Source of the DNA: Arthrobacter sp. B6
GTDB lineage: Bacteria; Actinomycetota; Actinomycetes; Actinomycetales; Micrococcaceae
Length of the DNA: 64,000 nucleotides
Assembly (NCBI RefSeq): GCF_001663775.1
Contig: NZ_KV467168.1
Location: 2,330,870-2,394,869, forward strand
Direction of reading: 5' to 3'
The notes beneath the pieces were generated by a model. It was not told the DNA's origin. It worked only from the letters and a program-made list of their open reading frames with translations, and did no database searches. The position numbers and the translations under genes are program-made. The number at the start of each line of letters is the position of its first letter. The first letter of the stretch is position 1. Below are positions 1 to 7,626 of the stretch, in pieces.

Positions 1-631
1 CAAACTGGTCGTCGCAGCCGTGGCTGACTACAGAGCCGTTATCGTGTCGGGCCGCCATGGCCACCTCAAGGATGTTCGGATACCGCCGGCCCATCTCCTG
101 GAGCATGGCGGCCTGCACTTCGGGCTGGGCCTCGGCCTCCGCGCGGTGGGTTCCGGCGTCGTCGAACAGTTCCTGCGTGAAGCCCCACATGCGGCTGCCC
201 AGCGCGTGCATCACGTGGTGGGTGAGGTCCACCGAGAAGCCGCCGGCCAGGAACATCCCGATGAATTCGTCCATGTACCCGAGGACCGCGGGCGTTCTGG
301 TGGTCCGGGATTCCAGCACCTGGCGCGCCCAGGGATGGCGCAGCAGTGCCTGGCGCGCGGAAAGAACACGCTGCCTGACGGACTGCTTCCAATCGGCGCC
401 CGGGACCGCCGGGGCGATCTCGTCGACAATGACGTCCACCATGCCGTCGAGGAGTTCGTCCTTGTTGGCGACGTGCTTGTAGAGCGCCATCGGCACCACG
501 CCGAGGTCCTCCGCGAGCCGGCGCATACTCAGCGCTTCAAGGCCGGCCCCGTCGGCGAGCGCGACGGCGGCCTCCAGTACACGGCCCCGGTTCAGTGGGG
601 TGCGGCGCGAAGTGTCCAGCTGCTGGGTCAT
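1..631 (-). CDS. TetR/AcrR family transcriptional regulator (3' end beyond window)
   Basis: Read on the minus strand from an ATG at 631, the frame stays open for 210 codons to the window edge, so the C-terminus is missing. The N-terminal third is a TetR helix-turn-helix: an alpha-helical lead (RGRVLEAAVALADGAG), then SMRRLAEDLGVVPMALYKHV with the recognition helix ending in YKHV, then NKDELLDGMVD. The remainder is the helical ligand-binding domain, of the TetR_C class seen in tetracycline and multidrug type repressors. The gene is divergent from the DUF2306 gene at 737, and the 105-bp gap holds two identical palindromes. Local repression of both genes is therefore likely. The ligand is unknown. 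Confidence 0.9.
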   Translation of the reverse strand, partial: MTQQLDTSRRTPLNRGRVLEAAVALADGAGLEALSMRRLAEDLGVVPMALYKHVANKDELLDGMVDVIVDEIAPAVPGADWKQSVRQRVLSARQALLRHPWARQVLESRTTRTPAVLGYMDEFIGMFLAGGFSVDLTHHVMHALGSRMWGFTQELFDDAGTHRAEAEAQPEVQAAMLQEMGRRYPNILEVAMAARHDNGSVVSHGCDDQF

Positions 632-660
632 CCGGACCACCCTTCCCTACCGGTTTTCTA

Positions 661-689
661 TTGACAAGTGTACGCCGTACACCTAGCGT
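661..689 (+). promoter_or_regulatory. Probable sigma70-type promoter of the DUF2306 gene
   Basis: TTGACA at 661-666 is a consensus -35 hexamer, followed after 17 bp by TAGCGT at 684-689 as a -10. The first copy of the TetR palindrome (668-682) fills the spacer almost exactly, the classic arrangement for repression by blocking RNA polymerase. The downstream start codon lies at 737. Confidence 0.6.
668..682. promoter_or_regulatory. TetR-type operator, copy 1
   Basis: GTGTACG-C-CGTACAC is a 15-bp palindrome with perfect 7-bp arms. It sits between the divergent TetR and DUF2306 genes and within the spacer of the likely promoter at 661-689. An identical second copy starts 33 bp downstream. Confidence 0.75.
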
Positions 690-700
690 TGGGCGCAGAG

Positions 701-715
701 GTGTACGCCGTACAC
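701..715. promoter_or_regulatory. TetR-type operator, copy 2
   Basis: This is an exact second copy of GTGTACG-C-CGTACAC. The centre-to-centre distance to copy 1 is 33 bp, about three helical turns, so two repressor dimers would sit on the same DNA face. Confidence 0.75.
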
Positions 716-736
716 CACGGATGCCAAGGAACCGAA

Positions 737-1441
737 ATGACAACCTCACCAGTGTGGCCAGCGGAACCGGCCCTCAGGCGCCGGGCCCAGTGGCCGGTGC
801 CTGCCGGACTGATCCTCCTCAGCCTCGTCCCGGTGATCGCCGGCGCCGCCCGGCTGACGGAGTTGACCGGTGGCGCCGCCATCACACCGCAGAACGCCAG
901 GTTTTTCGCCTCGCCCGTTCCGGTGGTGGTCCACATCATCAGCGTGACGGTCTACAGCCTGCTGGGCGCCTTCCAGTTCGTTCCGGCCCTGCGGGGCAGG
1001 CGGGGCTGGCACCGCACGGCCGGACTCATCCTGATTCCCGCCGGACTGCTGACCGCCCTTTCGGGTCTGTGGATGTCGGCCTTCTATCCGCTCCCCGACG
1101 GCGATACGGATGTTCCGCTGCGGCTCCTCTTCGGCTCCGCCATGCTGGTGAGCATAGTGATGGGCGTCCTGGCGATCCGCCGGAGGGACTTCGTCCGGCA
1201 CAGCGTGTGGATGACGCGCGCTTACGCGATCGGAGTGGCGGCCGGCACCCAGGCGCTGGTCATCGCGCCATGGATCCTTCTTATAGGTCCACCCAGCGAA
1301 CTGGTCCGGGCACTGCTCATGGGGCTGGCCTGGGTGATCAACCTGGCCGTGGCCGAATACGTCATCCAGCGCAGGGCACAGACGCCGACGCGCGGGCGGC
1401 CGCCCACGCGGCCCGCGAAGGCTTCGCTTCCATCAGCGTGA
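737..1441 (+). CDS. DUF2306 family integral membrane protein
   Basis: A 234-residue protein with about six hydrophobic segments (near residues 20-40, 65-85, 98-122, 133-155, 165-190 and 195-218) and short charged loops. The layout and the HRTAGLILIPAGLLTALSG-type segment fit the DUF2306 membrane family, whose function is unknown. I chose ATG 737 over the upstream in-frame ATG at 668 because AAGGA at 726-730 precedes it at good spacing and because 668 lies inside the operator/promoter. Its divergence from a TetR gene with double operators suggests inducible expression, possibly in response to a membrane-active compound. Confidence 0.75.
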   Translation: MTTSPVWPAEPALRRRAQWPVPAGLILLSLVPVIAGAARLTELTGGAAITPQNARFFASPVPVVVHIISVTVYSLLGAFQFVPALRGRRGWHRTAGLILIPAGLLTALSGLWMSAFYPLPDGDTDVPLRLLFGSAMLVSIVMGVLAIRRRDFVRHSVWMTRAYAIGVAAGTQALVIAPWILLIGPPSELVRALLMGLAWVINLAVAEYVIQRRAQTPTRGRPPTRPAKASLPSA

Positions 1442-1482
1442 CGGTGACGCCCGCGCTCTCTGTCTTCCCCGCCGTCGTCTGC

Positions 1483-1545
1483 GAGTTTTTGTCCAGTTAC
1501 GGCGACTTCGAGGGCCCTAAACTCGCCGTATCTGGACAAAAACTC
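1483..1545. repeat. 63-bp palindromic intergenic repeat, copy 1
   Basis: Inverted arms of 23 bp (left starting GAGTTTTTGTCCAG, right ending CTGGACAAAAACTC) flank a 17-bp loop; one arm position is mismatched. A second copy of the same length and arm sequence lies at 26876-26938, with an unrelated loop. Both copies sit between convergently transcribed genes, so a bidirectional terminator or a REP-like dispersed element is plausible. Confidence 0.8.
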
Positions 1546-1572
1546 CCGGATGGGGGTGGAGGGGCGGCCCGG

Positions 1573-1911
1573 TTACTGGCAGAGCTGGGTGAAAGTGGCC
1601 CCGGCCTTCTGGTAATCCTCTTGCATCCCGGCGAGCTTTTCGGCGTCCGGGTTTTCCTTCGCGGACTCGTCCGTGTAGTCGAGAATCGCCTGCACGGAGG
1701 GCTTGAGGTCATCCGATGCGCCCGCCAGGATCGGACGCAGACGGTTGCCGAGGATGATCATTCCGGTCTTGCCGACGTTGGCACTCGCATCCGAACCAAC
1801 GATCCTGATTCGTTCGCAGGTTTGCTCGGTGGTCAGCTGCGTCGGTGCGGCACAAGCGGAAGCAGAGACGAGGAGCGCAGCGGCGAGCACGGCCGTGGTG
1901 AGTTTCTTCAT
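1573..1911 (-). CDS. Small putative lipoprotein of unknown function
   Basis: A 112-residue protein starting MKKLTTAVLAAALL, a typical export signal, followed by SASACAAP, where the Cys near residue 21 could be lipidated, although Ala rather than Leu occupies the -3 position. The mature part is small, polar and helical and carries two further Cys residues (TCERIRI and TQLCQ), which could form a disulfide. The ATG at 1911 is preceded by AAGGGA; longer upstream frames run into the neighbouring gene. I recognise no family. It is cotranscribed in direction with the oxidoreductase at 1991-2863, with a 79-bp gap. Confidence 0.7.
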   Translation of the reverse strand: MKKLTTAVLAAALLVSASACAAPTQLTTEQTCERIRIVGSDASANVGKTGMIILGNRLRPILAGASDDLKPSVQAILDYTDESAKENPDAEKLAGMQEDYQKAGATFTQLCQ

Positions 1912-1990
1912 GATTCCCTTGGTAGGTGGCTGAACATCGATTGTAAGCAGATCCGGCCGCGACACGGTCCGCAGGCTGAGTGCATGACGC

Positions 1991-2863
1991 TCAATAGGAG
2001 CTGCCAACCTCACCCCGGTGCCCGTCATATTCGTCCCGCCACAGGTGCGCGGGTTCGAATCCGAGCCGGCTGCGGGCCTTGTCGATGGACACCAGCGTTT
2101 CAAACTCGCCCAGCCCCGGGCGAACCGGAACCCCTGGAAAGTGGAGTGCGGCGAGCTCGGCGGTGGGGACTGCGCTTCCCGTGTCCGAGGCCGCGACGTC
2201 GTATATTTCGAAACCGGGCACAGCATGCTCCAGCGCGAGCGCAACGGCAGCCGCCCCGTCCCGTGAATCGACGTAGCTGAACAGAAGGTCACGGCGATAC
2301 GCGGGATCCGCTGCCTTGGCGAAGGTTCCGTACTCCCCCGGAGCCACCACATTCGTGAAGCGGAGCGAGCTGATGCTCATATCCGGTTCCCAGCGGACGA
2401 GCTGCGCCCACATTGCCTCCTCCGCAACCTTGGCCAGGGCGTAGGTGTTGTTGGCTGCGGTGGTGGACTCATCGATGGGCAGCGCGGCAGGCGGCTCGTC
2501 GAAAGGGAATCCCATGGCCGTGATGCTTGAGGCGGTCACGATCCTGCGGATGCCTGCCCGGATGGCTGCGTGAACCACGTTGAAGCTGACAGTCATGTTG
2601 TTCTGGAAAGTTGCCGCGTCGGGAACAAGCCCGTTCACCGGGATGGCCGCGAGGTGCACCACCGCATCCAGTCCCTGGTGGCGGGCTGTTACGCCCATCA
2701 TGCTGTCCAGTGTCTGGCCGTAGTCGGCCAGATCCACTCTGGTGAATCCTTCGCCGGCAACACCCGTGAGGTCGAAGCCGGCGACCTCATGACCCTCCCT
2801 CCGGAGCCTCTGTGCGGTGGCCCGTCCCAGCTTGCCCGAGCTGCCGGTGACTGCGATGCGCAT
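1991..2863 (-). CDS. NAD(P)-dependent epimerase/dehydratase-type oxidoreductase (extended SDR)
   Basis: A 290-residue extended short-chain dehydrogenase. The N-terminal Rossmann motif is VTGSSGKLGRATAQ (near residues 5-18), followed by AVVHLAAIP (cofactor-side strand), a TASSIT segment and YALAKVAEE, the YxxxK catalytic pair near residues 155-159. Such enzymes oxidise, epimerise or dehydrate sugars, sugar acids or lactones; the substrate cannot be read from sequence. The gene follows the FAD/Fe-S dehydrogenase by 40 bp on the same strand, so the two are probably one operon, which points to a role in the same sugar-acid pathway. The start at 2863 begins MRIAVTG with AAAGG upstream. Confidence 0.85.
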   Translation of the reverse strand: MRIAVTGSSGKLGRATAQRLRREGHEVAGFDLTGVAGEGFTRVDLADYGQTLDSMMGVTARHQGLDAVVHLAAIPVNGLVPDAATFQNNMTVSFNVVHAAIRAGIRRIVTASSITAMGFPFDEPPAALPIDESTTAANNTYALAKVAEEAMWAQLVRWEPDMSISSLRFTNVVAPGEYGTFAKAADPAYRRDLLFSYVDSRDGAAAVALALEHAVPGFEIYDVAASDTGSAVPTAELAALHFPGVPVRPGLGEFETLVSIDKARSRLGFEPAHLWRDEYDGHRGEVGSSY

Positions 2864-2903
2864 GTAATGCCTTTCTGTCGGTTTCAGGGCTGAGCCCCGG
2901 TGG

Positions 2904-5822
2904 CTAGAGCCGGGTCCGTTCCTCGAGGATCTCGAGAATGTGCCGGTAGTCCTCACCCGTGGCACGGCTCATGCCGATTTCGCAGGTGCGGTTGCAGGAC
3001 GCATGTGCCTCAAAGCGGCCGGCTGCCACCTCCGCCGCCTCGGCCCTTGTGGCCGAGGCCGTAAGTTCCGGATGCAGCATCCCCCGGTCACCGGCAAAAC
3101 CGCAGCATCCCCAGGAATCCGGGACGACAGCCTCTCCCGACACAGCCTCAGCGAGCGCGCGGAGTCCGTCGTTGCTGCCGAGGCGGGTGCCGGCGCACGT
3201 GGGGTGAAGAACCATCGAAGCCATCCGTTGCTGCACGTGAAGATGCGGCAGCAGCTCCATCGCGGCGAAGTCCACGGAATCGATGACCCGCAGCCGACCT
3301 GGTCCGCCGGACGCCTGGACCTCGTCAAGCGCGTGCAGCAGCCCTTCAGTGCAGGACGAATTGTCCGTCACGATCGGCAACCGCCCGCCGTCGGACGCGG
3401 CCACGAGGCTGGCCACGGTCCGTTCGGCCATGGCGGCAAAGCCCTCGGCCAGCCCCTTGGACTTCCACGGGGTCCCGCAGCACAGGGCGTCAATCCCCGG
3501 TGGGATTACGACGCCGACGCCCGCCCGGGCGCACAGCCGGCGGAACGCTTCGGCTGCTCCAATGCTGCCCTTCGCGGGGCCGAACATGGAGCCGACACAC
3601 GAGGCAAAGAACACCGCCTGGGCCGGGCCGGGCGCGGCCCGGGGCCCTGCCACCTCGGCGCGCCGCCTGCCGCCGGCCGGAAGATCAGGGGTCCAACGGG
3701 GCACCACGTCGGTACCGAGAACGGTCCGTGCTGCGTCGCTGGCCCCGCGGACCACGGGGGCCGGCAACCACCTGGCGGCGCTTAGGGCAGTCGCTACCCC
3801 CCGCGTGACTGGCGCCCACTGCGCAGCCGCCGCGCCGCCCGCTGCCTGGGTGGACCGCGAAGCGTCCTGCTCCCGGAGCCGTCGGACAAGGTCGCCGGTG
3901 TTAATCGACACCGGACACGCGGTCTGGCACATCCCGTCAACGGCGCAGGTCTCCACCGAGTTATAGGTCTCCGCACGCGCGAGTTCGTCGTCGAGCGCCA
4001 CGTCGCCTCGAGCACTCGCGGCCGCCCGTGCGCGGCGGACAGCAATGCGCTGCCGCGGCGTGATGGTAAGGTCCCGGCTGGGGCACACCGGCTCGCAGTA
4101 ACCGCACTCCACACACCGGTCCACTTCGGGTTCGACGACGGGGGTCAGTTTCAGGTGCGCCAGGTGCGGCTGCGGGTCATGGCCGATCAGCACGCCGGGG
4201 TTGAGGATTCCGGCAGGATCACAGAGCCGCTTGACCTCCAGCATCACGCCGTAAAGCCGCCGCCCGAACTGCCGTTCGACAAACGGCGCCATGATGCGGC
4301 CGGTGCCATGCTCTGCTTTGAGGGTGCCACCTGCCCCGAGCACGAGCTCCACGAGATCTTCGGTGAAGGCCCGCTGACGCGCGATCGCACCCTCTGCCGT
4401 GAAATCCTCGGTGATGAGGAAGTGGATGTTGCCGTCCTTCGCATGCCCAAAGATCACAGCGTCGTGGTAACCGTACTCGTCGAACAGGCGTTGCAGGGAG
4501 GCGCAGGTCGGCGCGAGCAACGGGACCGGGACCGCGATGTCCTCCAGCAGGGCCGTGGTGCCTGGGCGCCGGGCTCCGGCGATTGCCGCATACAGCCCCT
4601 TCCGGGCATGCCACAGGTGGGCTCGCTTCCTCGGATCAGTGGCCGGTTCAAATGACGGGGCACCAGCAGCTGCCAGCGCAGCCCGCGCTTCTCCGAGCCG
4701 CCGCCCAAGGTCGTCCACACCGTTCCCGTGGTATTCGATGAGGAGCGCAGCGTGGGAGACGATGCGGACCTGGCCAAGGATGTCCGCGGTGGCTGGATCG
4801 TTCTGCACCACGCGCAGCGACGCTGCATCCATCAGCTCTATGGTGGCCGCCCCGGTGTCCACCAGGACCGGCAGGATCTGTGTGGCCTCCTTGAGGTCCT
4901 GGAAGATCACCAAGGCAGTGGCGGCACACGGCGCAATAGGCACGGTGCCGAATTCAACCTCAGCAATGAAGCCGAGCGAACCCTCGCTGCCCACCATGAG
5001 GTGGGCGAGAATCTCCACGGGTGCGTCGAAGTCGAGGAACGAGTTCAGTCCGTAGCCCATCGTGTTCTTGCCGCGGTACTGGCGCAGAATCTCGGCAGTC
5101 AATTCGGGATCTGCCCGGATTTCGTCGCGGAGTCGGGCCAGGCCGGCGTGCAGTGCCGGTTCGCTGCCCGCCAGCCGTTCATCCGCGCCTGGGAGGGACG
5201 TATCCGCCACGGTTCCGCTGGGCAGCACGAACGTCAGTGAGCGCATGGTCCGGTACGAGTTGAACTCCGTGCCGCACGCCATGCCGCTGGAGTTGTTCGC
5301 CACCACGCCGCCCACTGTCGCCGCGATCTCGCTGGCAGGGTCCGGCCCAAGCTTGCGGCCGTGGCGCAGCAGCCTCGCGTTGACCTGCCGGATGGTTGCG
5401 CCAGGCTGGACGACGACGGTGCTGCCCTCAGCTGCCGGGCGAATGTCCCGGAAAGCGCCCCTGACATCGATCAGCAGGTCGTCACCGGAGGCCTGTCCGG
5501 AGAGGCTTGTTCCTCCGGACCGGAGCGTGATGGACCGTTGATGCGAATGCGCGTAGCGGAACGCGGCCGAAACATCCTCCAGCGACCGTGCGCGCACCAC
5601 CGCCGCCGGCGTAAACAAAAAATGGGAGGCATCGACGCCGGCAACAACGCGGTCAAAGACCTCGACGCTGACGAGGGGTCCTGCCGCCGGACGATGACCG
5701 GGCGCCACCGAAGGGGCGCCAGACGCCCGGGCGAGTGCCGCCGTAAGGGAGGACGCCAGCGCGCGGTCGCCGGCCTTCACGTCCGCACGGTCTGCCGAGC
5801 CCTCGAGGTGCGACACTTGCAT
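2904..5822 (-). CDS. FAD-binding and Fe-S dehydrogenase (glycolate/D-lactate/2-hydroxyacid type, GlcD-GlcF fusion)
   Basis: A 972-residue fusion. Residues about 60-240 form a PCMH-type FAD domain (RSGGTSLSGQ, then VGGVVANNSSG) and about 260-545 the FAD-oxidase C-terminal domain (GHAKDGNIHF, LKAEHGTG). A ferredoxin-like segment follows with CVECGYCEPVCP and CAVDGMCQTACP, then two cysteine-rich CCG-type domains (CCGTPWKSKG and WGCCGFAGDRG). Family members oxidise glycolate, D-lactate or D-2-hydroxyglutarate and pass electrons to quinones or another carrier. Glycolate is attractive here because a RuBisCO-like/kinase pair nearby may release it. The gene is divergent from the SorC regulator, with a shared operator motif 13 nt upstream of its start. 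Confidence 0.9.
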   Translation of the reverse strand: MQVSHLEGSADRADVKAGDRALASSLTAALARASGAPSVAPGHRPAAGPLVSVEVFDRVVAGVDASHFLFTPAAVVRARSLEDVSAAFRYAHSHQRSITLRSGGTSLSGQASGDDLLIDVRGAFRDIRPAAEGSTVVVQPGATIRQVNARLLRHGRKLGPDPASEIAATVGGVVANNSSGMACGTEFNSYRTMRSLTFVLPSGTVADTSLPGADERLAGSEPALHAGLARLRDEIRADPELTAEILRQYRGKNTMGYGLNSFLDFDAPVEILAHLMVGSEGSLGFIAEVEFGTVPIAPCAATALVIFQDLKEATQILPVLVDTGAATIELMDAASLRVVQNDPATADILGQVRIVSHAALLIEYHGNGVDDLGRRLGEARAALAAAGAPSFEPATDPRKRAHLWHARKGLYAAIAGARRPGTTALLEDIAVPVPLLAPTCASLQRLFDEYGYHDAVIFGHAKDGNIHFLITEDFTAEGAIARQRAFTEDLVELVLGAGGTLKAEHGTGRIMAPFVERQFGRRLYGVMLEVKRLCDPAGILNPGVLIGHDPQPHLAHLKLTPVVEPEVDRCVECGYCEPVCPSRDLTITPRQRIAVRRARAAASARGDVALDDELARAETYNSVETCAVDGMCQTACPVSINTGDLVRRLREQDASRSTQAAGGAAAAQWAPVTRGVATALSAARWLPAPVVRGASDAARTVLGTDVVPRWTPDLPAGGRRRAEVAGPRAAPGPAQAVFFASCVGSMFGPAKGSIGAAEAFRRLCARAGVGVVIPPGIDALCCGTPWKSKGLAEGFAAMAERTVASLVAASDGGRLPIVTDNSSCTEGLLHALDEVQASGGPGRLRVIDSVDFAAMELLPHLHVQQRMASMVLHPTCAGTRLGSNDGLRALAEAVSGEAVVPDSWGCCGFAGDRGMLHPELTASATRAEAAEVAAGRFEAHASCNRTCEIGMSRATGEDYRHILEILEERTRL

Positions 5823-5834
5823 AATCTATCACTT

Positions 5835-5858
5835 CCGAATTATGATACACTCTTGATT
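5835..5858 (-). promoter_or_regulatory. Putative SorC-regulator operator upstream of the dehydrogenase
   Basis: Read on the minus strand, the segment begins AATCAAGAGTG and ends ATAATTCGG. It matches 17 of 24 positions of the segment at 10878-10901, including 10 of the first 11. It lies in an AT-rich patch between the dehydrogenase start (5822) and the divergent SorC gene (5938). The similarity is seen directly; binding by the SorC protein is inferred. Confidence 0.5.
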
Positions 5859-5937
5859 AAGCCAGCATGGAGGGTTCAAGCCCTGGAGACCCACGGGACC
5901 CTTCCTGCAGAACCGTCATCCCTGATCGGAGCCCGCC

Positions 5938-6957
5938 GTGGCAAATGGCCGCAATGCCACCCCCGTTGACGGGCAGGTCCGCCTCCTGACCAAGGTGGCG
6001 CGCATGTACCACGAGCGGGGAATCCGCCAGGCGGACATCGCCACTGCGCTGAACATTTCCCAGGCCAAGGTCTCCCGCCTGCTGAAGCGCGCGGTCACGC
6101 AGGGAATCGTGCGGACCACCGTGATGGTCTCCCCCGGTGTGTACTCGGACCTGGAGGAGCGGCTGGAGGCCAAATTCGGCCTGCTGGAAGCGGTCGTCGT
6201 CGATATCGAGAGCGACGACGACGAACGAGCCGTCCATTCTGCGCTCGGGGCGGCGGCCGGCAGCTACCTCGAGGCCACCCTCGGCGGAGGGGACCGCATC
6301 GGCATTTCCTCCTGGAGCCAAACGCTGCTCGCCCTGGTGGACCGCATGCGTCCGTTCACCGTTGGCGGCGCCACCCAGGTGGTCCAGCTCCTCGGCGGCA
6401 TCGGCACCCCCGAAGTGCAAAACATGGCGCAGCGCCTCGTGGGCGAGTTTGCGCGGATGCTCGGCGCGGAACCGGTTTACGTTCCCGCCCCCGGCGTGGT
6501 GGCGGACCGGGCCATCAGGGACAGCCTCCTCCAGGAAGTTGCACTCACCGAAGTGGCTCGGCGGTGGAACGAGCTCACCATGGCAATTGTCGGCATCGGC
6601 AGCATTGAACCGTCCAACCTGCTGGCCGAAAGCGGAAACGCCTTCTCCCCGGAGGACCGTGAACGGTTGCTGGAGGAAGGTGCCGTTGGCGATATCTGTC
6701 ACCACGTCTTCACCGCGGACGGGACGGCCGTCACCGGAGACCTCGCAGCACGCACCATCTCGATTCCGGCAGAGAACTTCCTGTCCATCCCCCGCCGTAT
6801 TGGCATCGCGGGCGGCCTGCGCAAGCGCGAGCCGATCCGCGGAGCCCTGGCAGGCGGATGGGTCAACGTGCTCATCACGGACATCCACACCGCTGTGGCC
6901 CTCGTTGGAGAAGAGACCAGCGGCGCCGGAACCGAAAGCCGGGAGCTCACCTCTTAG
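5938..6957 (+). CDS. SorC/DeoR-type sugar-binding transcriptional regulator
   Basis: A 339-residue regulator with the SorC family layout. A winged helix-turn-helix occupies residues about 15-65 (YHERGIRQADIATALNISQ, then KVSRLLKRA), followed by the sugar-phosphate-binding effector domain, with the GDRIGISSW segment and a glycine-rich QLLGGIGTPE segment. Effectors in this family are usually phosphorylated sugars or sugar acids. The start is GTG 5938. Its 3' end overlaps the racemase-family gene on the opposite strand by 11 bp. It is divergent from the FAD/Fe-S dehydrogenase, and the same 24-nt motif recurs at the GH127/importer promoter, so it probably controls the whole 2-15.6 kb locus. Confidence 0.88.
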   Translation: MANGRNATPVDGQVRLLTKVARMYHERGIRQADIATALNISQAKVSRLLKRAVTQGIVRTTVMVSPGVYSDLEERLEAKFGLLEAVVVDIESDDDERAVHSALGAAAGSYLEATLGGGDRIGISSWSQTLLALVDRMRPFTVGGATQVVQLLGGIGTPEVQNMAQRLVGEFARMLGAEPVYVPAPGVVADRAIRDSLLQEVALTEVARRWNELTMAIVGIGSIEPSNLLAESGNAFSPEDRERLLEEGAVGDICHHVFTADGTAVTGDLAARTISIPAENFLSIPRRIGIAGGLRKREPIRGALAGGWVNVLITDIHTAVALVGEETSGAGTESRELTS

Positions 6958-7618
6958 CAGGGAGTGACGCCAGCCGCTGGTGCAGGCGCTTGACCCCCGA
7001 TTCCAGGCTTGTCAGCACCGGTACCGCCACATCGCAGCCTTCGGCAGCACTGGCCATGGAGGCCTGCGCCAGCACCACCACGTCTGAGTCCTTTGCAGCC
7101 TCCCTGATAGCCGCTGAGACCTTCAGGTCGTGGCCCGGCCGGTCACCTGAGGCCACCGCCGCAAAGGCGCCCTCAACAACAACACTCCGGACAGTGGGGG
7201 TAAGACCGGCCATCCGCGCCCTCTCAGCAATGAGCCGGGAAGTGGGCCCGCATGTCGTCGGGAGGGTTGCCAGCACAGTGATCCTGGCACCTGTGGCCAC
7301 CGCTTCGTCGGCCATGGCCTCGTCGATGCGGAGGATGGGAATGCCCACCTCCGCGGATACGGTGCCGGCGAGTTCCGAAATGGAGGAGCAGGTCAGCATA
7401 ATGACCTCAGCTCCGGCATCCGCGGCCGCCTTCGCAAGTGCGGCAACACGGCGGGGCACAGAATCGGCCGCCTCAGGATCACCGAGGTCGGCCACAATCC
7501 GGTCGTCCAGGTAGTTGATGGCCGTAACGCCGGGCAGTTCCCGCTTCACCAGTTCCATCACGGGACCGATCACCACCGCGCCCGTGTGCAGCAGGGCAAT
7601 CCTGGGGGTCTCACTCAT
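6947..7618 (-). CDS. Asp/Glu/hydantoin racemase family protein
   Basis: A 223-residue protein with the two-lobed racemase fold signatures: IALLHTG near the N-terminus and MLTCSSISEL, where Cys77 matches the first catalytic cysteine. The second lobe reads VVLAQASMAS (about 182-190), where active racemases usually carry a second cysteine, so the classical two-cysteine mechanism seems absent; Cys123 (TTCGP) is elsewhere. The gene is last in an operon: solute-binding protein, two permeases, then this gene after 8 bp. A role in metabolising the imported compound, perhaps as an isomerase or lyase, is likelier than amino-acid racemisation. Confidence 0.8.
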   Translation of the reverse strand: MSETPRIALLHTGAVVIGPVMELVKRELPGVTAINYLDDRIVADLGDPEAADSVPRRVAALAKAAADAGAEVIMLTCSSISELAGTVSAEVGIPILRIDEAMADEAVATGARITVLATLPTTCGPTSRLIAERARMAGLTPTVRSVVVEGAFAAVASGDRPGHDLKVSAAIREAAKDSDVVVLAQASMASAAEGCDVAVPVLTSLESGVKRLHQRLASLPAKR

Positions 7619-7626
7619 TTGCTCGC

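Noticed and set aside
595-2280. Long plus-strand open frame of about 560 codons across the DUF2306, lipoprotein and SDR genes
   Set aside because: It crosses several real genes on both strands, has no family similarity, and its Arg/Pro/Gly-rich composition is that of a GC-rich shadow frame.
5818-5830. A further SorC-like half-site (GATAGATTATGCA on the minus strand) resembling GAGAGATTATTCA at 10888
   Set aside because: It overlaps the dehydrogenase start codon and is explained as well by chance in an AT-rich patch; the 24-nt alignment at 5835-5858 is the better match.
5857-6888. Minus-strand open frame of 343 codons opposite the SorC regulator
   Set aside because: The plus-strand frame has a clear helix-turn-helix and effector domain; the opposite frame has no domain and would cover the operator region.
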